A stretch of 8,235 nucleotides of DNA, from NCBI GenBank assembly GCA_963559585.1, contig CAUWLJ010000122.1, forward strand, positions 1-8,235, written 5' to 3'. The DNA comes from Eisenbergiella sp963559585 (GTDB lineage: Bacteria > Bacillota > Clostridia > Lachnospirales > Lachnospiraceae). The notes below the pieces were generated by a model. That model saw nothing but the letters and a program-made list of their open reading frames with translations. It was not told where the DNA came from and did no database searches. Below are positions 1 through 5,243 of this stretch, piece by piece. The position numbers and the translations under genes were made by a program. Within the stretch, counting starts at the first letter, position 1, and every line of letters begins with the position of its first letter.

Positions 1-82
1 CTTTTCCAAAATCTTTATATGGTCTGCACATTGCCAAATTTATACTATCAATTACAATATTACTTCCATGATATAATCTCAT
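1..82 (-). CDS. DUF3990-like protein, N-terminal 27 codons only (runs off the window)
   Basis: The minus-strand reading frame begins at an ATG at 82 and is still open at position 1, so only 27 residues are visible (MRLYHGSN at the start, KDFGK at the end). A ribosome binding site, GGAGG at 93-89, lies 6 bases upstream. The ATG overlaps the TGA of the preceding gene as ATGA, so the two are very probably translationally coupled. An early LYHGS followed about 17 residues later by DFGK is, from memory, the opening of DUF3990 proteins, which usually continue GFY. That pattern (L-x-H-G, then G-x-G-x-Y) resembles the NAD-binding start of the ADP-ribosyltransferase/PARP fold, so an ADP-ribosylating enzyme or toxin is possible. 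That function is inference; only the N-terminus is seen. Confidence 0.7.
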   Translation of the reverse strand, partial: MRLYHGSNIVIDSINLAMCRPYKDFGK

Positions 83-297
83 AACATACCTCCATTTTCC
101 CGGCACAACATCCCCAAATCTTCTATTATTGTTCCAAAATCTAAAGTATGCTCAACTTCATAGTTTTCTTTTATAAATGCAATACCTTTAAATTGAAAAA
201 GGTAACGGAATGCTTCCTGTATACTGAGATTATAATGTTGTGCAAATTCGTTTACACATGCAATAGTAAAACCTATTTTCTTTTTCTTTTCACTCAC
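79..297 (-). CDS. DUF3791-like small protein (72 aa)
   Basis: A 72-residue soluble protein with no signal peptide or membrane segment. I chose the GTG at 297 because AGGAGG (309-304) sits 6 bases before it; the frame is open further upstream to a TTG at 324, but that has no such site. After a lysine-rich start (SEKKKK) it has a mostly helical body: FAQHYNLSIQEAFRYL, a short linker, then FIKENYEVEHTLD and IIEDL near the C-terminus. This spacing of an N-terminal helix, an FI-x-E-x-YE-x-x-HT motif and an acidic IIEDL end fits DUF3791 as I remember it. DUF3791 genes commonly sit next to DUF3990 genes, as here, where its TGA overlaps the next ATG. A role as partner or antitoxin of the DUF3990 protein is inference from this pairing. 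The codon choice is AT-rich, unlike the van genes to the right. Confidence 0.72.
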   Translation of the reverse strand: MSEKKKKIGFTIACVNEFAQHYNLSIQEAFRYLFQFKGIAFIKENYEVEHTLDFGTIIEDLGMLCRENGGML

Positions 298-473
298 GCA
301 AAACCTCCTCGTATTCTTTAGCAAACGCTTGTTTACATCGTAAACTCTCTATCTTTCTCATAACATTTCTCTTTATATTTTTCTGCAATTATTCATACTT
401 CTGCTGATACAATGTTCAAAAGTCCATGATTTCTTGCACCTTCAGCGGTAATCTCACGAATTTCTATTTTCAC
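290..473 (-). pseudogene. Degenerate or fragmented small coding stretch upstream of the DUF3791-like gene
   Basis: Directly after the minus-strand promoter, one frame opens at a GTG (473) with KIEIREITAEG-type sequence and stops at a TGA (395-393). The same frame continues without another stop as IIAEKYKEKCYEKDREF to a TAA at 335-333. In a second frame an ATG at 361 gives a 23-residue peptide ending KQAFAKEYEEVLRE, whose TGA (292-290) overlaps the GTG start of the DUF3791-like gene. Charged, protein-like composition in two consecutive frames suggests one short gene broken by a nonsense change and a frameshift. Two or three genuine micro-ORFs in a coupled operon are the alternative. I do not recognise a family. 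Confidence is low. Confidence 0.35.
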
Positions 474-497
474 ATATCCGTCTACTTTTTACACTTT

Positions 498-526
498 ATT
501 TTAACTGATTTTTATCCACAACTCAA
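498..526 (-). promoter_or_regulatory. Sigma-A-type promoter for the minus-strand DUF3791/DUF3990 operon
   Basis: On the minus strand, TTGAGT (526-521) and TAAAAT (503-498) are separated by exactly 17 bases, matching 4/6 and 5/6 of the -35 and -10 consensus. Transcription would start near 491 and run left through the degenerate stretch into the DUF3791-like and DUF3990-like genes. Confidence 0.55.
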
Positions 527-540
527 GAAAATAAACAAAA

Positions 541-562
541 GAAAAAGCCGTATTTCTACGAC
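541..562 (-). terminator. Possible weak intrinsic terminator reading leftward
   Basis: On the minus strand GTCGTA-GAAA-TACGGC can form a 6-bp stem (one G-T pair) with a GAAA tetraloop, followed by TTTTTC. It lies upstream of the leftward promoter, so it might insulate that operon from leftward transcription out of the vanR side. The stem is short, so this is tentative. Confidence 0.3.
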
Positions 563-661
563 CTTTCCTTATCTTCACCTCACCTCATAAACAACCTTCA
601 CAAAAATTCCCCTGGATACATCTTTTTACAATGTATAAAGGGGGGATAATGAGTATGTTAT

Positions 662-721
662 AAAATCGTAAGAATTTTTTCAGCTTTTCCCAAGGAAATC
701 CCTCTCAAAATCTGCTATACT
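662..721 (+). promoter_or_regulatory. vanR promoter with presumed VanR operator
   Basis: AAAATCGTAAGAATTT (662-677) recurs exactly at 2620-2635 before vanW. Its core TCGTAAGAATTT differs at one position from the VanR consensus I remember from VanA-type systems (TCGTANGAAATT). A weaker half-site, TCCCAAGGAAAT (688-699), lies exactly 22 bases on, i.e. two 11-bp repeats, as in PhoB/OmpR-type operators. It ends 16 bases before an extended -10, TGCTATACT (713-721). There is no good -35 hexamer, as expected of an activator-dependent promoter. The start would be near 728, and vanR has GGGAG (747-751) 4 bases before its ATG. The 560-660 stretch to the left shows nothing further that I can support. 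Confidence 0.65.
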
Positions 722-755
722 GAAATCAGGTATCATACAAAGGAATGGGAGTTCG

Positions 756-1448
756 ATGAAAAATAAGATTCTTGTAGTGGATGACGAAAAGGAGATCGCG
801 GATCTGGTAAGCCTGTATCTGAGAAACGAGGGCTATGAAGTGTTTACCTGTTACAGGGGCATGGACGCGCTTTCCTGTGTGGAGAAGGAGCGGCTGTCCC
901 TGGCGGTTCTGGATGTGATGCTGCCGGATATCAGCGGCTTTGCGCTGTGCCAGAAAATACGGGAGAACCATCTGTTCCCGATTATCATGCTGACGGCCCG
1001 GGTGGAGGACATGGACAAGATCAACGGGCTGACGCTGGGAGCGGACGATTATATCACAAAGCCCTTTAATCCGCTGGAGCTGGTGGCGCGGGTGAAAACC
1101 CAGCTTCGCCGTTATACGAAATATAATGTGGCGGAGGAGAAGGAGGGCTGGCATGAGTACGATTTTGACGGGCTTTTTATCTGCCAGGAGAGCCGCAGAT
1201 GCAGCCTGTACGGGAAGGATCTGCCGCTGACGCCGCTGGAGTTTGATATTCTGTGGTATCTGTGCGACCACCGGGGGCGCGTTGTTTCCTCAGAGGAGCT
1301 GTTTGAGGCGGTCTGGAGGGAAAAATATTTTGACAGCAACAATACGGTAATGGCGCATATTGCCCGGATACGGGAAAAGATGCAGGAGTCCGGCAGGAAG
1401 CCGAAATTCATCAAGACCGTGTGGGGGTTGGGATATACCATTGCGTAA
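756..1448 (+). CDS. vanR: VanR-type response regulator (OmpR/PhoB family), 230 aa
   Basis: A two-component response regulator that would activate the van genes once phosphorylated by VanS. The receiver domain covers about residues 3-118: acidic pocket D9/D10, phosphoacceptor D53 in VLDVMLPD, switch residue T80 (MLTAR) and conserved K102 (TKPF). The OmpR/PhoB winged-helix domain covers about 135-229, with LTPLEFDILWYL, the recognition-helix region NNTVMAHIARIREK and the C-terminal wing KFIKTVWGLGYTIA. The length is close to VanRG. The start is fixed by the ATG with GGGAG upstream, and the protein begins in phase with the family (KILVVDDE). The stop overlaps the vanS start by 8 bases, so the two are co-translated. 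Target sites are probably the two TCGTAAGAATTT boxes in this window. The subtype rests on linkage to vanG. Confidence 0.93.
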   Translation: MKNKILVVDDEKEIADLVSLYLRNEGYEVFTCYRGMDALSCVEKERLSLAVLDVMLPDISGFALCQKIRENHLFPIIMLTARVEDMDKINGLTLGADDYITKPFNPLELVARVKTQLRRYTKYNVAEEKEGWHEYDFDGLFICQESRRCSLYGKDLPLTPLEFDILWYLCDHRGRVVSSEELFEAVWREKYFDSNNTVMAHIARIREKMQESGRKPKFIKTVWGLGYTIA

Positions 1449-2577
1449 AAAGGAATTGAAAATACGAAGAAGCCGCCTGTCATGGCAGCTTTTGATGCGC
1501 TATATTGCGTCGCTTGTGCTGTTTCTGGTGGTGCTTCTGCTGGCGGGAATCCTCCTGATTGTGGTTATAACACCGATCTGGAGAAGCCGTATCTGGAACG
1601 GAACAGAATTTTTATGGATGCTGAAGGAATGGGTTATGGGGTATCTTCCGCTGTTTGCGGCGCTGGCAGTGATGGCGGGCTGGCTCGGTATCTCCTGGTA
1701 TTTTATCAGCAAGCCGCTCAGGTACCTGGATGATCTGGCGGAGGCGGCCCGGCAGCTTTCCCACCCGGGAGAGGAGCCGGTGGTGCTTCCCCCGGCGCTT
1801 GCGGAGACGGAAAATGAGCTGAACCTGGTGCGGGAGAGGGCGATGCGCGATGCGTATGCGGCAAAGGAGGCGGAGCAGCGCAAAAACGACCTGATCGTTT
1901 ATCTGGCCCACGATCTGAAAACGCCGCTGACGAGCGTGATCGGTTATCTGAGCCTTCTGCGGGATGAAAAGGAGATCTCGGATCAGCTGAGGGAAAAATA
2001 CACCGGGATTGCGCTGGACAAGGCGCTGCGTCTGGAGGAGCTGATCAACGAGTTTTTCGAGATCACACGCTTTAATCTGACGCACCTGACGCTGGAAAGG
2101 GAGAAGGTGAACTTAAGCCGGATGCTGGAGCAGATCACCTTTGAATTTACGCCGGCGCTGGAGGAAAAGGGGCTTTCCTGGGAGCTTTCGATCGCCCCGG
2201 AGGTGGAGCTTGTGTGCGATCCGGACAAGCTTTCCCGGGTATTTGACAATCTTTTGAAAAATGCGGTCAGCTACGGCTATCCGAATACGGCAGTCTGCGT
2301 TTCTCTTGAAAAAGAACCGGATCGGGCGTGTATCCGGGTAAAAAATCATGGAAAGACGATTCCTGCCGAGAAGCTGGAGCGGATTTTTGAACAGTTTTTC
2401 CGTCTGGATTCCTCGCGCGCCAGCGCTACGGGCGGAGCGGGTCTGGGGCTTGCGATTGCGAAGGAAATCGTGGGGCTGCACGGCGGCAGGATCACGGCGG
2501 AGAGCGCAGAGGAAAGCGTGACGTTTACGGTGTGGCTTCCGCTTTCCAGGACAGCCCAGGTGGGAGAGGAAGGGTGA
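1441..2577 (+). CDS. vanS: VanS-type sensor histidine kinase, 378 aa
   Basis: The membrane histidine kinase partner of VanR. I chose the TTG at 1441 (giving MRKKELKIRR), which overlaps the vanR stop by 8 bases; the frame is open back to an ATG at 1360, but that lies deep inside vanR. Two membrane helices, about residues 22-44 and 69-90, flank an outside loop of only about 25 residues, so little is available for direct ligand binding outside the cell. A HAMP-like linker with coiled-coil character follows (92-150). The H-box is YLAHDLKTPLTSVIGY with phosphorylated H157. The N-box is FDNLLKNAVSY (N270, N274), the F-box FEQFFRLDSSR (316-326), and the glycine-rich ATP lid GGAGLGLAIAKEI (331-343). 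RLDSSRAS-TGGAGLGLAIAKEI is characteristic of VanS/PhoR-type kinases. What it senses (drug or cell-wall damage) cannot be read from the sequence. Confidence 0.9.
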   Translation: MRKKELKIRRSRLSWQLLMRYIASLVLFLVVLLLAGILLIVVITPIWRSRIWNGTEFLWMLKEWVMGYLPLFAALAVMAGWLGISWYFISKPLRYLDDLAEAARQLSHPGEEPVVLPPALAETENELNLVRERAMRDAYAAKEAEQRKNDLIVYLAHDLKTPLTSVIGYLSLLRDEKEISDQLREKYTGIALDKALRLEELINEFFEITRFNLTHLTLEREKVNLSRMLEQITFEFTPALEEKGLSWELSIAPEVELVCDPDKLSRVFDNLLKNAVSYGYPNTAVCVSLEKEPDRACIRVKNHGKTIPAEKLERIFEQFFRLDSSRASATGGAGLGLAIAKEIVGLHGGRITAESAEESVTFTVWLPLSRTAQVGEEG

Positions 2578-2585
2578 GAACGGAC

Positions 2586-2605
2586 TTCCCTGCTTGGGCA
2601 GGGGA
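2586..2605 (+). other. GC-rich hairpin just after vanS
   Basis: TTCCCTGC and GCAGGGGA pair over 8 bp (one G-T pair) around a TTGG tetraloop, 8 bases after the vanS stop. No T-run follows, so it is not a standard intrinsic terminator by itself. It could protect the 3' end of the vanRS message or help pausing before the stronger terminator downstream. Confidence 0.4.
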
Positions 2606-2612
2606 TTCTGAA

Positions 2613-2657
2613 GAATAAGAAAATCGTAAGAATTTCCGCAGTAAACAGAAAGAAATC
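2613..2657 (+). promoter_or_regulatory. Presumed VanR operator array for the vanW-vanG-vanT operon
   Basis: The vanR-promoter 16-mer recurs here exactly (2620-2635, core TCGTAAGAATTT 2624-2635). Related units flank it at 11-bp and 22-bp steps: GAATAAGAAAAT (2613-2624) and CAGAAAGAAATC (2646-2657), giving a direct-repeat array on one helix face. A candidate extended -10, TGATACGAT (2693-2701), lies downstream. Its distance from the 2646 unit (50 bases) equals that between the 666 unit and the -10 of vanR. The -10 match is modest (4/6 plus the TG), so the exact start site is uncertain. Confidence 0.6.
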
Positions 2658-2676
2658 CGACAGGAAAAACGAAAAG

Positions 2677-2729
2677 AAAAAGGTTCCTGTTCTGATACGA
2701 TGATCTCGTACAGAACAGGAACCTTTTTT
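2677..2729 (+). terminator. Strong intrinsic terminator between vanS and vanW
   Basis: AAAAAGGTTCCTGTTCTG pairs with CAGAACAGGAACCTTTTT. The stem continues past one unpaired A with TACGA/TCGTA around a TGATC loop, giving about 23 bp ending in six Ts (2724-2729). The A-tract on the other side makes it potentially bidirectional. It should end the vanRS transcript, and the candidate vanW-operon -10 lies inside its left arm. Confidence 0.85.
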
Positions 2730-2800
2730 GGCACGTTCAGCCGGCCCGCAAGGCGCGGCGGAGCCTGGCGCGTACGCTTGAGCAACGGGAGAGGATGAAA

Positions 2801-3625
2801 ATGGAGAGGATTTATCTGACGCAGCTGTTTCCCTGGATACGTCCCCTGCGGAAGAGACAGCGGAAATTTTTCTTTTATACCAAAATGAAATGGGACAGAA
2901 ACCGCTACGCCCTGCGGCTGGATCAAGAGCGCTTTGCGGTAAAGCTGTTTGAATCGGTATGTCCGATGTATAACGAAAATACCGGGTTTGCGATGGTCTA
3001 TCAGGAAAATAAGGTATTTAATTTAAAGCTCGCTGCGGCGACGATTAACGGGCTTGTGATCGAACCGGGAGAGACGTTTTCCTTCTGGGCTCTTGTAAGG
3101 GACGCGGATCGAAAGGAACCCTACAAAAGCGGACTGGCGGAGGTGAACGGCAGGCTGGTGGCAGAGCAGGGCGGCGGCCTGTGCCAGCTGAGCAACCTGC
3201 TTTGCTGGGTGCTTCTCCACTCGCCTCTGACGGTAACGGAACGGCACGGCCATCGAAAAAAAGATTTTCCGGAACCGCCCAGTGATGCGCCGATGGGAGT
3301 GGATGCGGCTGTGGCGGAGGGCTGGCTGGATCTGCGTTTTCGTAACGAAACGGAACAGCGTTATCAGATCGGCATTTTTTTTACCCAGAGAGAAATCGGA
3401 GCGGCTGTGTATACAGAGTATGAGCCTGGAATCCGCTGGCTGGTGACGAATGAAAATGTAAGCTACTGCCGGGACAAAAAAGAGATTCTGGAAAAAGTGG
3501 ACGTGGTGCGGACGGCGGTATGGGGGGATACAGGAAAGCCGGTGGAAAAAGAGCTTGTTTATCAGAACCGATGCCGGATCGGGTATCCGCTGCCGCCCGG
3601 GACAAGGATAGAGAAAACGGGATGA
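2801..3625 (+). CDS. vanW: VanW family protein, 274 aa
   Basis: First gene of the presumed inducible operon. The VanW family has no established biochemical function; it occurs in VanB- and VanG-type clusters and as stand-alone genes in many Firmicutes. The family signature is GGGLCQLSNLL (residues 124-134), preceded by IEPGETFSFW (87-96) and NLKLAAATINGL (74-85). The N-terminus is basic and hydrophilic with no clear signal peptide or membrane helix, as in the vanB/vanG-linked short forms of about 275 residues. Two ATGs are possible: I prefer 2801 because GGGAGAGG (2787-2794) lies 6 bases before it, whereas the ATG at 2795 directly abuts that motif and adds only two residues. The stop overlaps an in-frame ATG at 3622 of the vanG frame. 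The gene is complete. Confidence 0.9.
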   Translation: MERIYLTQLFPWIRPLRKRQRKFFFYTKMKWDRNRYALRLDQERFAVKLFESVCPMYNENTGFAMVYQENKVFNLKLAAATINGLVIEPGETFSFWALVRDADRKEPYKSGLAEVNGRLVAEQGGGLCQLSNLLCWVLLHSPLTVTERHGHRKKDFPEPPSDAPMGVDAAVAEGWLDLRFRNETEQRYQIGIFFTQREIGAAVYTEYEPGIRWLVTNENVSYCRDKKEILEKVDVVRTAVWGDTGKPVEKELVYQNRCRIGYPLPPGTRIEKTG

Positions 3626-3684
3626 ACGTGTATGCAGAGGTATGGCGGAAGCGGGAATACAGCTTTGGCGGAATGGAGGAAAGG

Positions 3685-4788
3685 ATGGAGAAGAAAAGAA
3701 TTGCAGTGTTATTTGGCGGATGCTCGCCGGAGTATGGAGTGTCGCTGGAATCAGCTCACAGCGTGATGACGCATATGGACCGCAGGAAATACGAGGTTTT
3801 TCCTGTGGGGATTACGAAAACAGGCGGCTGGTATGCGTATGAGGGCGATTGGGGCAGAATTTTGCAGGACGAATGGTTTTCCAGGGAGCGCTGCAAAAGG
3901 GCGGCGCTTTTGCCGGACCGGAATGAGGATGGAAGGGGCAGATTTCTTGTGTTCCGGGAAAATGGGACGGAGGAAACCGCCATTGACGCGGTGTTTCCGG
4001 TGCTGCACGGCAGAAACGGAGAGGACGGGACGGTGCAGGGGCTCTGCGAGCTGGCGGGAGTTCCCGTGGCCGGCTGTACAATGATAGCGTCGGCGCTGGG
4101 GATGGACAAAGACCGGGCGCACCGTCTGGCAGCGTCAGCGGGAGTCAGCGTGCCGGAATCGGTCGTGGTGCGGAAGCAGGAATTTATGGAGGGGAAAAGT
4201 GTTATGCCGCCGGACTTTCCGGTTTTCGTAAAGCCTGTGAGAGCCGGTTCCTCCTTTGGAATTACAAAGGTAACGTCTCAGGAGGGGATCTGCGCGGCGC
4301 TTGAAAAGGCGTTTTCCTATGACGATGAGGCGATTGTGGAGCAGGCTGTTCCCGGATTTGAGGTGGGCTGCGCGGTAATGGGGAATGAACGGCTGATCAC
4401 GGGAGCGGTGGATGAGATCGAACTGAAAGACGGATTTTTTGATTATGCAGAGAAATATGGTCTGGTGACGTCGAAAATCCATGTGCCTGCAAGGATTTCC
4501 GGGCAGAAGGCCCGGGAGATCCAAAAGACGGCAAAGAAAATATACCGGGCGCTGGGCTGCAGGGGCTTTGCCAGGGTGGACATGTTTCTGACGCCGGAGG
4601 GAAAGGTGGTTTTCAACGAGGTGAATACCATCCCGGGCTTTACGGCCCACAGCAGGTTCCCGGGAATGATGCGGGCGGCGGGATGGCCGCTGGAAGCGGT
4701 TGTGGATCAGGCGATTGGACTGGCGCTTGGAGCAGAGGCGGCGGATGCGGGGGAAGGAGAAGGAGCATGGGCATTGGAGGATGGCTGA
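3685..4788 (+). CDS. vanG: VanG-type D-alanine--D-serine ligase, 367 aa
   Basis: A cytoplasmic ATP-grasp ligase of the Ddl/Van family, expected to make D-Ala-D-Ser for a peptidoglycan precursor with lowered vancomycin affinity. The N-terminal substrate domain has VLFGGCSPEYGVSLES (8-23) and VFPVLHGRNGEDGTVQG (103-119). MDKDRAHRLAASAGVSVPES (140-159) starts the central domain. FVKPVRAGSSFGITKV (181-196) is the ATP-binding loop, and the Mg/ATP site ends in RVDMF (297-301) and FNEVNTIPGFTAHSRFP (310-326). The omega-loop reads FFDYAEKYGL, with EKY as in D-Ser/D-Ala-type ligases and unlike D-Lac ligases. Many of these blocks match VanG as I remember it. Start: ATG 3685 with GGAGG 5 bases upstream; in-frame ATGs at 3673 and 3622 have weaker sites. 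The roughly 18-residue Ala/Gly/Glu-rich tail beyond usual VanG length overlaps the next gene by 22 bases. Confidence 0.92.
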   Translation: MEKKRIAVLFGGCSPEYGVSLESAHSVMTHMDRRKYEVFPVGITKTGGWYAYEGDWGRILQDEWFSRERCKRAALLPDRNEDGRGRFLVFRENGTEETAIDAVFPVLHGRNGEDGTVQGLCELAGVPVAGCTMIASALGMDKDRAHRLAASAGVSVPESVVVRKQEFMEGKSVMPPDFPVFVKPVRAGSSFGITKVTSQEGICAALEKAFSYDDEAIVEQAVPGFEVGCAVMGNERLITGAVDEIELKDGFFDYAEKYGLVTSKIHVPARISGQKAREIQKTAKKIYRALGCRGFARVDMFLTPEGKVVFNEVNTIPGFTAHSRFPGMMRAAGWPLEAVVDQAIGLALGAEAADAGEGEGAWALEDG

Positions 4789-5243
4789 CAGACTATTCAA
4801 AGGGCGACGGACTCTGGTTATTCTGGAACATATTCCGCCTGCGGGCGCGCTGCAAAAACGGCCTTGTCCGCCATGCCCTGACCTTTTACCTGAACCGGGC
4901 TGCCCACAGGCACGGCGGTTATATCGGAAGCGGGGCGGTTCTGGAGGATGTACCGTCGCTGCCCCACGGTATCCATGGCGTTTACATTTCAAGGTACGCG
5001 CATATCGGGAAAAACTGCCGGATCTATCAAAATGTGACGATCGGCGAGGTGGATCACAAAGCGCCGGTGATCGGAGAGGGCTGCCTGATCGGCGCCGGGG
5101 CGGTTCTGGTGGGAGGTATTCATATCGGAAAGGGAGCCAAAATAGGAGCCGGCGCGGTAATCAGCAGGGATGTGCCGGATTTTGCGACTGCGGTGGCGGC
5201 TGCGGCGCGGATTTATGGGGGAAAACCGGAGGAGCAGGAATGA
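4767..5243 (+). CDS. Serine-acetyltransferase-like hexapeptide-repeat (LbH) acyltransferase, 158 aa
   Basis: A small trimeric-type left-handed beta-helix acyltransferase, probably acetyl-CoA dependent. The ATG has AAGGAG (4754-4759) 7 bases upstream; the gene starts inside the end of vanG and its TGA overlaps the vanT ATG. Residues 1-50 are a short helical, basic N-terminus. From about 52 come hexapeptide repeats: YIGSGAVLED, YISRYAHIGKNCRIYQNVTIG (73-93), VIGEGCLIGAGAVLVGGIHIGKGAKIGAGAVI (101-132), then a VPDFATAVAAAARIYG end like CysE. Histidines in PHGIHG (H67, H70) and DHK (H97) fit the two active-site histidines of serine acetyltransferase. The large N-terminal SATase domain of housekeeping CysE is missing. 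The substrate may be L-Ser, D-Ser or another hydroxyl. It occupies the place where vanXY normally lies in vanG clusters. The family is clear; the substrate is not. Confidence 0.82.
   Translation: MGIGGWLTDYSKGDGLWLFWNIFRLRARCKNGLVRHALTFYLNRAAHRHGGYIGSGAVLEDVPSLPHGIHGVYISRYAHIGKNCRIYQNVTIGEVDHKAPVIGEGCLIGAGAVLVGGIHIGKGAKIGAGAVISRDVPDFATAVAAAARIYGGKPEEQE

Noticed and set aside
512..520. TTATCCACA, a perfect DnaA box
   Set aside because: Single copy in AT-rich DNA, no cluster of boxes, no dnaA/dnaN or replication gene nearby.
649..663. ATG AGT ATG TTA TAA after GGGGGG, a four-codon leader peptide before vanR
   Set aside because: Too short to judge, lies upstream of the inferred vanR start site, and overlaps the presumed operator.
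726..1271. Long minus-strand open frame opposite vanR, and similar long frames opposite vanS, vanG and guaA
   Set aside because: They mirror the GC-biased codons of real genes, have no ribosome binding sites and no recognisable protein blocks.
3622..3684. ATG overlapping the vanW stop as the start of vanG (21 extra residues)
   Set aside because: The ribosome binding site is weak, and the added residues lie before the family's usual start; ATG 3685 with GGAGG 5 bases upstream fits better.
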